14,607 bases of DNA from the NCBI GenBank assembly GCA_045541455.1, contig JAZQJA010000018.1:1-14607 (forward strand). Direction: 5' to 3'. The first letter of the stretch is position 1; every line of letters starts with the position of its first letter. The notes below the pieces were generated by a model. The model saw nothing but the letters and a program-made list of their open reading frames with translations. It had not been told where the DNA came from and did no database searches. The DNA comes from RGIG9041 sp045541455 (GTDB lineage: Bacteria > Bacillota > Clostridia > Oscillospirales > QAKW01). The position numbers and the translations under genes were made by a program. Below are positions 1 to 5,783 of this stretch, in pieces.

Positions 1-61
1 CTCCGGTGAGAACTTTTTTCTCACCAAAGGATTTTTCTATGTTTTTTAGTTCTAAAATCAT
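1..61 (-). CDS. ABC transporter ATP-binding protein, N-terminal fragment (runs off window)
   Basis: Reading the minus strand from 61 towards 1 gives an ATG followed by 19 more complete codons, translating as MILELKNIEKSFGEKKVLTG. This is the typical first beta strand and A-loop region of an ABC-transporter nucleotide-binding domain (the 'hExxNhxKsFG...VL' pattern). The Walker A motif and everything after it lie outside the window. The start overlaps the TGA of the upstream DUF4097 gene as ATGA, and an AAGGAG ribosome site lies about 11 bases upstream inside that gene, so the two are translationally coupled. It would energise an exporter or importer whose permease is probably further downstream. 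The family call rests on only 20 residues, so the substrate is unknown. Confidence 0.7.
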   Translation of the reverse strand, partial: MILELKNIEKSFGEKKVLTG

Positions 62-873
62 TTTGCGTCAGACTCCTTAAATTTCAAGTTAATGGCACCG
101 ATACCACCACTAACCTCAATGCTGTTATTACCGTTACCTTGTCCCTTGATATTAGAAACGCTTGTGCCATCTACGGTAATATTACCAAGACCTTTTTCTA
201 TATCAAGTTTGTAATCATCCTTATTACCAATTATGGTTATGTTGGACTCTCCAACACCTAAATCGAAATCGCTTTCGCCTGTAAGGGCAGACGACAGATT
301 TAACTGACCGACACCCATAACTAAATCAAGGTTATGGAGTGCGCCACCTGATACGGTGATCTTTCCGGCACCACCGTCAATGTCAATATCAGAGGTGGCA
401 ACAAGAGTATCAATAGTAACTTCACCGGCACCGAACTCAAAGTTCATTGTAGAAGCAGACAAGCTATCTACAGTCAGTCTCCCTGCACCGGTTATAATAT
501 TTGCTTTTTCAAACACCGTGTCAGCAGGAACATAGAGAGTCAATACAGCGCCGTTATAAGTGTTGCCAAACTTCTTTGTATCCTTGATTGTCAGAATGCC
601 GTTTTTATCTTCAACTGTAAGATGTTTTAGATTGCTTTCAACAGAAAAGCTTTCGCCTTGCTTGATGGTAAAGTCGGCGGCATTGATCTTTACTTCAAGG
701 CTCTGTATCTCTGATAATACTGAATAAGTTTTAATATCTTCCGTCACAGCATCCCCGCCAAAAAATCCACCGAACAAACCGACCGCACTAAGTATGCCGC
801 CTATAATACTAATTGTGAGAAAGATAGCGAACGCCATAGCTAAATATTTAATCATCTTTTGGAAAGAGGTCAT
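58..873 (-). CDS. Membrane-anchored DUF4097-type beta-helix protein
   Basis: The 271-aa protein has a short cationic N-terminus and one hydrophobic segment (about residues 8-38, ending in a Gly/Phe-rich stretch), then an extracytoplasmic domain. That domain carries at least seven short repeats of the form G-[AVLI]-G-x-[hydrophobic]-x-[hydrophobic], for example GAGRLTV, GAGEVTI, GAGKITV, GVGQLNL, GLGNITV and GIGAINL. This matches the right-handed beta-helix of the DUF4097/'putative adhesin' family. Such proteins often sit beside LiaF-like proteins, PadR regulators or ABC transporters and are thought to act in envelope-stress sensing; no enzymatic function is known. The ATG at 873 is preceded by GGAGG 12 bases upstream and overlaps the stop of the LiaF-like gene (ATGA). 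The 3' end overlaps the ABC ATPase start in the same way. GC content in hand-counted lines is about 42-48%, above the window background. Confidence 0.78.
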   Translation of the reverse strand: MTSFQKMIKYLAMAFAIFLTISIIGGILSAVGLFGGFFGGDAVTEDIKTYSVLSEIQSLEVKINAADFTIKQGESFSVESNLKHLTVEDKNGILTIKDTKKFGNTYNGAVLTLYVPADTVFEKANIITGAGRLTVDSLSASTMNFEFGAGEVTIDTLVATSDIDIDGGAGKITVSGGALHNLDLVMGVGQLNLSSALTGESDFDLGVGESNITIIGNKDDYKLDIEKGLGNITVDGTSVSNIKGQGNGNNSIEVSGGIGAINLKFKESDAK

Positions 874-1547
874 TTTATATCAACGCCTCCAAACATACAA
901 GTGCCGCTTATGTAAATGGTAGGAACATCTTTGTGTACGGCTGTTTTATTAGAGATACCGCCAAAGATACAGTTGGAATTTACCTTTACATTGATATTAT
1001 TAGGAACAAAAATATCAATACCACCAAAGATAGCTGATACCTGAATGGCGCAGTCTTTTTCGATAATAGCGTTACGAAGATCGCACTTTACACCACCAAA
1101 AACCGCTGTTAGTTCAGCACCTTCAAACACTTTGCCATCATAATTCAGATCGCAACCCGAGAAAGTGGCACAGCCAACCTTTGTTTCGCCGCCTTCTTGT
1201 TTAATCTTGGCTATGATTTCATTTGCCTTGTTACCAAAAAGACCGTTGAAAACCATCTTAAGTCCCACGATTACAATAATGGCTGGCACAAGGAGCTTCC
1301 AAAGCATAGAAAAGCTTAATATGTCCTGACAACACAACAGAAGGAATATACCAACCGCAATACCGATAATATTACCTGTCTTTTCTCGTTCGGTAAACAA
1401 ACCTACGGCACAGGGCACAATAATAAACAATGTCCACCAACCATCAAAGAAGATGTCGATATTTGTTATGTTTAATGCGTTCAGTGCAAATATCGCACCG
1501 CCTGCAATAAGCACGATTCCCCAAATTACACTACTTAATTTTTTCAT
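870..1547 (-). CDS. LiaF-like membrane protein (envelope stress response family)
   Basis: The 225-aa protein has an N-terminal membrane domain with about four hydrophobic helices (roughly residues 7-25, 38-50, 58-75 and 82-103). The C-terminal part, from about residue 115, is built of four beta rungs, each marked by FGG followed by V or I (VFGGVKCDL, IFGGIDIFV, IFGGISNKT, MFGGVDIK). This is the layout of LiaF/VraT-type 'cell wall-active antibiotics response' proteins, which in the Lia system restrain a sensor kinase. No kinase or response regulator is in this window, so a Lia role is not shown. A strong AAGGAG site precedes the ATG, and the stop overlaps the next gene as ATGA. The C-terminal beta fold is probably related to the beta-helix of the DUF4097 protein, so the two may interact; that is inference. 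Confidence 0.78.
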   Translation of the reverse strand: MKKLSSVIWGIVLIAGGAIFALNALNITNIDIFFDGWWTLFIIVPCAVGLFTEREKTGNIIGIAVGIFLLLCCQDILSFSMLWKLLVPAIIVIVGLKMVFNGLFGNKANEIIAKIKQEGGETKVGCATFSGCDLNYDGKVFEGAELTAVFGGVKCDLRNAIIEKDCAIQVSAIFGGIDIFVPNNINVKVNSNCIFGGISNKTAVHKDVPTIYISGTCMFGGVDIK

Positions 1548-1577
1548 TTTAATATCTCCTTTTTAGTTATATATTTA

Positions 1578-1808
1578 TCACGGCAACCAAAACAAAATAT
1601 CAAGTACCGTCAAAAAGCTATCTTCAAATTTCGGACTCAGTATGCAAAGTTTTATGATACTACCGAGTATCATAAAAATACTTGTAATGCAAATAATCAG
1701 CCCAAGAATCCCATCCGGTTTTTGAAATATGAAAATTTCAAGTGCAAAAATCAACAAGCCCACAAGTAGTATTAATCCATATAAAATCAGCTTGTGCTTT
1801 TTACTCAT
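1578..1808 (-). CDS. Small two-helix membrane protein, unknown function
   Basis: This is a 76-aa ORF with a cationic start (MSKKHK) and two predicted membrane helices, about residues 7-27 and 32-56, separated by a short QKPDG turn. The C-terminus is short and hydrophobic. A good GAGGT ribosome site lies 8 bases before the ATG. It is the first gene of the minus-strand operon, 30 bases ahead of the LiaF-like gene. Its base composition looks closer to the AT-rich window background than to the two genes that follow. No family is recognised. It may be an accessory membrane subunit of the envelope module, or of the ABC transporter encoded downstream. Confidence 0.6.
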   Translation of the reverse strand: MSKKHKLILYGLILLVGLLIFALEIFIFQKPDGILGLIICITSIFMILGSIIKLCILSPKFEDSFLTVLDILFWLP

Positions 1809-1882
1809 TTTTACTTACCTCTTTTACATTTCACAAATTGCTGAATATAAATCATTCAACTTTTATTCTACATTTTATCACA

Positions 1883-1891
1883 ATTATAACA
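1883..1891 (-). promoter_or_regulatory. Extended -10 promoter for the minus-strand envelope operon
   Basis: On the minus strand, TG-T-TATAAT (TG at 1891-1890, TATAAT at 1888-1883) is a perfect extended -10 box. It lies 75 bases upstream of the first gene, giving a predicted start near 1876. There is no good -35 hexamer. In its place are two TGATA direct repeats 9 bases apart (about 1917-1913 and 1908-1904), which could be an activator site. A perfect TTGACA at 1951-1946 with a poor -10 at 1928-1923 is an alternative upstream promoter. Confidence 0.45.
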
Positions 1892-1941
1892 AAAGTAAAG
1901 TGCTATCACTCGTATCATAAACAAATTAATGCGGTTAAAAA

Positions 1942-1957
1942 TATTTGTCAACAAATA
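1942..1957. promoter_or_regulatory. Candidate operator: 7-bp perfect inverted repeat between divergent operons
   Basis: TATTTGT-CA-ACAAATA is a perfect 7-bp inverted repeat with a 2-base spacer. On the minus strand it contains a perfect TTGACA -35 hexamer. On the plus strand it lies about 20 bases upstream of the -35 of the GTPase promoter. A second inverted repeat (ATAATA at 1955-1960, TATTAT at 1966-1971) overlaps it. A regulator shared by the two divergent operons is possible, but in such AT-rich DNA chance is a real alternative. Confidence 0.3.
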
Positions 1958-1977
1958 ATACTAAATATTATAACCAC

Positions 1978-2006
1978 TTGAATTTTTAAATTTGCTATAA
2001 TATAAT
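1978..2006 (+). promoter_or_regulatory. Sigma-A type promoter of the GTPase pair
   Basis: TTGAAT (1978-1983) and TATAAT (2001-2006) are separated by exactly 17 bases. The predicted start is near 2013, leaving a leader of about 23 bases that contains the ribosome site AGGAAG (2022-2027) before the ATG at 2036. Confidence 0.65.
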
Positions 2007-2035
2007 TAAAAAAATTATATTAGGAAGTGTTTTAA

Positions 2036-3136
2036 ATGACTAAAATTGATATTATTTCCGGTTTTCTTGGTGCAGGTAAAACCACATTAATTAAAAAACT
2101 TATCGCTGAAGAATTACACGATGAAAACATTGTTATTATTGAAAATGAATTTGGTGAAATTGGCATTGACGGAGGGTTTTTAAAAGAATCAGGCATAAAA
2201 GTTACTGAAATGAACAGTGGGTGTATTTGTTGCTCACTTGTCGGAGATTTTGGTAAAGCCTTACATCAAGTAATTGATGAGTTCAACCCTGACCGTGTTA
2301 TTATAGAGCCATCAGGGGTTGGTAAACTATCTGACGTTATTAAAGCTGTTAATGATTTACATTCCAATTCACTCTTATTAAACAGTTATTCAACTATTGT
2401 TGATGCCGGAAAATGCAAATTGTATCATAAAAATTTTGGCGAATTTTTTAATAACCAAATTGAAAGTGCAGCAACCGTTATATTAAGTCGCACCTCAAAC
2501 ATAACTGAGCATAAACTCGAAACTGCTCTTAAAATTATAAAAGAATTAAACCCAAATGCCTTAATTATAACAACTGATTGGTCAAAAATCTCAGGTTCAA
2601 AACTTTTAAAAGCAATTGAAAATGGTAAAAAAGAATTAAACAATATTGATCATTACGATCATGAGCATGATGAGCATTGCACTTGCGGTTGCCATAACCA
2701 CGACCATATCGAGCATGAACATCATCATGAGCATGATGAGCATTGCACTTGCGGTTGCCATGACCACGACCATATCGAGCATGAACATCATCATGAACAT
2801 GATGAGCATTGCACTTGCGGTTGCCATGACCACGACCATCACCATCACCATCACGCTGACGAGGTTTTTGAAAGCATAGCTATACAAACTGCAAACAAAT
2901 ACTCAAAAGATCAGATTGAAAATATACTAAATCAACTTATGGATAATGAAAAATACGGTACAGTTCTTCGTTCAAAGGGGATTATCGAATCAAACAAGAA
3001 TGATTGGATTCATTTTGATTATGTACCAGGTGAAATTGAAATTAGAGACGGCGAACCAGATGTAACGGGTAAAATATGTGTTATTGGTTCAAAACTCAAC
3101 AAAGAAGAAATTAATAATCTATTCTCAACACTTTGA
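2036..3136 (+). CDS. COG0523 (CobW/YjiA/ZNG1-like) metallochaperone GTPase with His/Cys-rich repeats
   Basis: This 366-aa protein is a G3E-family P-loop GTPase. Visible motifs are Walker A GFLGAGKT (residues 9-16), the switch-like ENEFGEIGID (36-45), the family-defining metal-binding CxCC as CICC (63-66), and Walker B IIEPSG (89-94). The position of the guanine-specificity motif (usually N/T-K-x-D) reads SRTS (151-154), so the key Asp is missing. Residues 209-274 hold nearly three copies of a 22-residue His/Asp/Glu repeat, each containing CTCGC, ending in a run of six His. A CobW_C-like domain follows from about 277 to the end. Relatives insert Zn, Co or Fe into client proteins, often under metal starvation. 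Here a Zn2+ or other transition-metal chaperone or store is likely, but the metal and client are unknown. It is the first gene of a two-gene operon; the stop overlaps the ribosome site of the next gene. Confidence 0.85.
   Translation: MTKIDIISGFLGAGKTTLIKKLIAEELHDENIVIIENEFGEIGIDGGFLKESGIKVTEMNSGCICCSLVGDFGKALHQVIDEFNPDRVIIEPSGVGKLSDVIKAVNDLHSNSLLLNSYSTIVDAGKCKLYHKNFGEFFNNQIESAATVILSRTSNITEHKLETALKIIKELNPNALIITTDWSKISGSKLLKAIENGKKELNNIDHYDHEHDEHCTCGCHNHDHIEHEHHHEHDEHCTCGCHDHDHIEHEHHHEHDEHCTCGCHDHDHHHHHHADEVFESIAIQTANKYSKDQIENILNQLMDNEKYGTVLRSKGIIESNKNDWIHFDYVPGEIEIRDGEPDVTGKICVIGSKLNKEEINNLFSTL
2660..2839 (+). repeat. Tandem 66-bp repeat (about 2.7 copies) encoding His/Cys metal-binding units
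   Basis: Copies begin at 2660, 2726 and 2792, exactly 66 bases apart and nearly identical at DNA level (differences include aac/gac and gag/gaa codons). Each unit encodes 22 residues with an HEHDEHCTCGCH core followed by HDHIEHEHH. The third is cut short and runs into a (His)6 stretch. The length keeps the reading frame, so copy number can change without breaking the gene. Confidence 0.9.
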
Positions 3137-3145
3137 GGTGACAAT

Positions 3146-4087
3146 ATGGAAATGCCGGTATACCTTTTTACAGGTTTTCTTGATTCTGGTAAAACAAAAT
3201 TTATACAAGAAACGCTTGAAGATCCACGCTTTTATGATGGAGAACGTACCCTTGTAATTCTATGTGAACAAGGAGAAGAAGAACTTCTACCTGAAAAATA
3301 CCCATCCAAAGATGTATTTATTCACTGCATTGAAAACCAATCAGATATAAATTGCAAGTACTTTTTAGAATTACAGAAAAAATATCGCATGAATCGAGTT
3401 TTAATTGAATATAACGGAATGTGGAAAAACGATATACTGTTTTCAAATTTACCTGAAAATTGGTTGATTTATCAAACAATGATGTTTGCCGATGCATCAA
3501 CATTTTTGACATATAACGCAAATATGCGAGACTTAGTTAATGACAAATTAAGGTCAAGTGAAATGGTTATATTCAATCGCGTTGTCCAAGGTTCAGATCT
3601 TATGATGTACCACAAAATTGCAAGAGCTTCAAGCCGTGCAATAAATATTGCATACGAATATACAAACGGCGAAATTGAATATGACGAATTTGAAGACCCG
3701 TTACCCTTTGATATTAACGCACCTATTATTACAATAAATGACGATGACTATGCATTATGGTACCGTGATTTCATGGAAGAAACTGATAAATATAACGGAA
3801 AAACAGTAAAATTCAAAGGTATTGTTGCTATCAACGAGAAACTTCCTAAAAACTCGTTTGTAACAGGCAGACATATTATGACTTGCTGTGCCGACGATAT
3901 AACATTTGGCGGAGCTCTTGCTATATCAGAACAGACAAACGAGCTTGAAACAAAGGATTGGATATGGATAACTGCCAAAGTTTCAGTAGAATACAATGAA
4001 ATCTATCAAACGAAGGGTCCTGTTTTATATGTAGAGTCATTTGATTTTACAATTCCTCCCGATCAAGAATTAGCCACATTTTATTAA
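3146..4087 (+). CDS. Divergent CobW-like P-loop protein fused to a DUF1980/YcgQ-like C-terminal domain
   Basis: The 313-aa protein starts with a COG0523-like fold: Walker A GFLDSGKT (residues 10-17) and a Walker B-like IEYNG (87-91) where the partner has IEPSG. It lacks the CxCC metal motif. The specificity motif reads NRVV (144-147) instead of NKxD. From about residue 195 it resembles the C-terminal OB-like domain of DUF1980/YcgQ (TIGR03943) proteins: YNGKTVKFKGIV, then FVTGRHIMTCCADD (238-251) with the adjacent Cys pair C247-C248, then DWIWITAKV. In other Firmicutes, YcgQ-type proteins pair with a YcgR/DUF318 permease and often a COG0523 GTPase. Here the domain is attached to a second P-loop domain and no permease is in view. 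GAGGTG (3135-3140), overlapping the previous stop, is the ribosome site. The exact role is unknown; metal delivery or export together with the first GTPase is inferred. Confidence 0.7.
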   Translation: MEMPVYLFTGFLDSGKTKFIQETLEDPRFYDGERTLVILCEQGEEELLPEKYPSKDVFIHCIENQSDINCKYFLELQKKYRMNRVLIEYNGMWKNDILFSNLPENWLIYQTMMFADASTFLTYNANMRDLVNDKLRSSEMVIFNRVVQGSDLMMYHKIARASSRAINIAYEYTNGEIEYDEFEDPLPFDINAPIITINDDDYALWYRDFMEETDKYNGKTVKFKGIVAINEKLPKNSFVTGRHIMTCCADDITFGGALAISEQTNELETKDWIWITAKVSVEYNEIYQTKGPVLYVESFDFTIPPDQELATFY

Positions 4088-4122
4088 AAATAGCTGTATG
4101 CTAAAAGCATACAGCTATTTTT
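4086..4122. terminator. Bidirectional rho-independent terminator between convergent genes
   Basis: A 16-bp perfect stem (4086-4101 with 4107-4122) closes a 5-base loop. The outer five pairs are A-T, giving a U tract on either strand. The stem begins within the stop codon of the DUF1980-fusion gene and also contains the TAG stop of the convergent sipL-like gene (4117-4115), so both transcripts share it. Confidence 0.85.
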
Positions 4123-5626
4123 GTGAAACTAAAATCATTCTGTCGGTATTGACGACATCTTCTTCAAGTTGATTATCACGTTTTATTATTTCAACTGAAG
4201 TTAAATATTTCTTTGCAATATCCCATAATTCTTCGCCCTTATCTGCATAATATAAAACTACTTTTGATTTTTTATCAGTATGTTCACTATCATAATTTAC
4301 ATTTATTTCATCAATGGCATAAAAGCTATTTTTCATAAATACAAGCAACGATATTTCCAGCTGAGATTCAATATCTAAAACACCGTCTTTGCGCATAGAA
4401 TAATCGATAGACTCTACACTAATATCAGCTTCACAACGAACATCATTATTTATTCCGCTAATTTCTTTACTTACATTAAATGGAATTGCTTTATCAATTA
4501 TTTTATATTCTTCGCCGTTATGGGCGTAAACAGTGGTATATAAATCTCCTTCTATCAGTAGCGACTGATTGTTTAAAGAAATATTTTTAACTGCTGCTTT
4601 TGACAATACATCGATTATACGGGACTCACTCATTTCTAAATCAATATTCTGATTTAATAAATGTGAAATAGTATACTCTTTTTCAAATGATTCTATATTA
4701 ATTTGCTTTGTTTTTACATCAATATCATTTTTTCTTGAATACGCATCTTTTAATAATTTGACGCTTACATTTTTATACACTGATGCACAAGCTATCGCTT
4801 CAATATCCAAATTGATAATATTATCACCTTCCGATAAATCTGCTCGTACTGATACTATACTGCATTCACAATCACATTTAAAATCATCATTTGCTCCTGA
4901 TACATCAATTACTTCACTAAATGGTATGACTTGCGAAACAGAATTTACATCTGAAATAGAATCACCATAGCTGTATAAACACGATACTTTGGTATCACCT
5001 TTAATGATTACCTTACCATTTATGACTTTAGAATCTTTAATTTTAATCACTGCTTCGCTATGTAATATATCTTTTACACTATCATTTAATTCAATTTCAC
5101 CATTCATATGGAAACCGACATCGCCGCAGTTAACATAAATGCTGCAATCATTCTCACTAAAATTTGATTCAATCTCACAATCATCAATTGAATCAATAAC
5201 ACTCAATTCACAATTACCCATTACTTTTAAAGCGATTCCTATTATAGCTTTTACAGAAATTCTTCGCGAATTTTGTAAACGGCAAATAACATTTGTAGTT
5301 CGTAATTTAATCTTTGTCCTAAGACCTTCATGCTCCCCTTCTAACTTTTCGTTTAACGAAAAAGGAGTAGTTTCACTTATTGATTTCATCATGCCGGTTT
5401 CTTCATCTGTATAATTTATATTAACTTTACACATACCTTCAATTATTAGTCTATCACCTTCCGTCACTTTTGAACTTACCGATGGTATTACATCACACTT
5501 AAGTATTCTAAATGCTGCCGATTTGTAATCAGGTATAACTATATCAAAATCAATTTTTTCTTCTGTAAAATTCTCCAAGACGGTTTTACACGTACTAATA
5601 TTAGTTCTTGTAATATTACAATCCAT
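4115..5626 (-). CDS. sipL: SPOCS (DUF3794)/LysM spore-coat morphogenetic protein, SipL-like
   Basis: From the chosen start the protein has 503 residues with no signal peptide or membrane helix. Three SPOCS/DUF3794-like segments are visible (about residues 15-95, 155-260 and 330-410); the first has the typical 'IVIPDYKSAAFRILKCDV' pattern. A C-terminal LysM domain (about 458-500) contains KGEELWDIAKKY and ends in a DRMILV strand. This is the architecture and length of Clostridioides difficile SipL (about 519 aa), which binds SpoIVA on the forespore surface during coat assembly. An ATG at 5656 would add 10 residues but has no ribosome site. The ATG at 5626 has GGAG six bases upstream and gives the usual family N-terminus, so it is preferred. 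Monocistronic, convergent with the GTPase pair and divergent from the housekeeping genes. Orthology to sipL is inferred from architecture. Confidence 0.72.
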   Translation of the reverse strand: MDCNITRTNISTCKTVLENFTEEKIDFDIVIPDYKSAAFRILKCDVIPSVSSKVTEGDRLIIEGMCKVNINYTDEETGMMKSISETTPFSLNEKLEGEHEGLRTKIKLRTTNVICRLQNSRRISVKAIIGIALKVMGNCELSVIDSIDDCEIESNFSENDCSIYVNCGDVGFHMNGEIELNDSVKDILHSEAVIKIKDSKVINGKVIIKGDTKVSCLYSYGDSISDVNSVSQVIPFSEVIDVSGANDDFKCDCECSIVSVRADLSEGDNIINLDIEAIACASVYKNVSVKLLKDAYSRKNDIDVKTKQINIESFEKEYTISHLLNQNIDLEMSESRIIDVLSKAAVKNISLNNQSLLIEGDLYTTVYAHNGEEYKIIDKAIPFNVSKEISGINNDVRCEADISVESIDYSMRKDGVLDIESQLEISLLVFMKNSFYAIDEINVNYDSEHTDKKSKVVLYYADKGEELWDIAKKYLTSVEIIKRDNQLEEDVVNTDRMILVSQK

Positions 5627-5632
5627 ATCTAT

Positions 5633-5636
5633 CTCC
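5633..5636 (-). promoter_or_regulatory. Ribosome binding site that decides the sipL-like start
   Basis: GGAG on the minus strand, 6 bases before ATG 5626-5624. The longer ORF start at 5656 is preceded only by A/T-rich sequence without a Shine-Dalgarno match. Confidence 0.65.
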
Positions 5637-5667
5637 GTTCCGCCGTTAAACAGCATATTTTTGTTAA

Positions 5668-5698
5668 ATTTATATTTAGTAGTCAGTCAAAATATTAC
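5668..5698 (-). promoter_or_regulatory. Possible sigma-E-like promoter of the sipL-like gene
   Basis: On the minus strand GTAATATT (5698-5691) is followed after 14 bases by AATATAAAT (5676-5668). Spacing and partial sequence resemble mother-cell sigma-E promoters, and sipL is sigma-E dependent in C. difficile. The match is imperfect and AT-rich background makes it tentative. Confidence 0.25.
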
Positions 5699-5725
5699 AA
5701 TGAAATTTCAAATAGTAAAAAACTC

Positions 5726-5754
5726 TTGTATTTTTATTAAAATATATTTATAAT
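5726..5754 (+). promoter_or_regulatory. Sigma-A promoter of the methyltransferase-dprA-topA-trmFO-plsX run
   Basis: TTGTAT (5726-5731) and TATAAT (5749-5754) have a 17-base spacer. The start is expected near 5761, 23 bases before the first ATG, with GAGGAG (5773-5778) as ribosome site. Confidence 0.7.
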
Positions 5755-5783
5755 ATGAATGTTTTTAACCTTGAGGAGATATA

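Noticed and set aside
1729..1981. Two overlapping plus-strand ORFs of 63 and 79 aa
   Set aside because: They cover the antisense of the small membrane gene and the divergent promoter region, lack ribosome sites, and have compositions expected of AT-rich noncoding DNA.
2660..2839. Regularly spaced repeats considered as a CRISPR array
   Set aside because: The units are directly adjacent 66-bp tandem copies in frame within a gene, with no unique spacers.
2636..2887. Overlapping Met/Ala/Val-rich ORFs on both strands across the His repeat region
   Set aside because: They are frame shadows of the 66-bp His/Cys repeat (cat/atg periodicity); no ribosome sites, and the GTPase frame has clear homology on both sides of the repeat.
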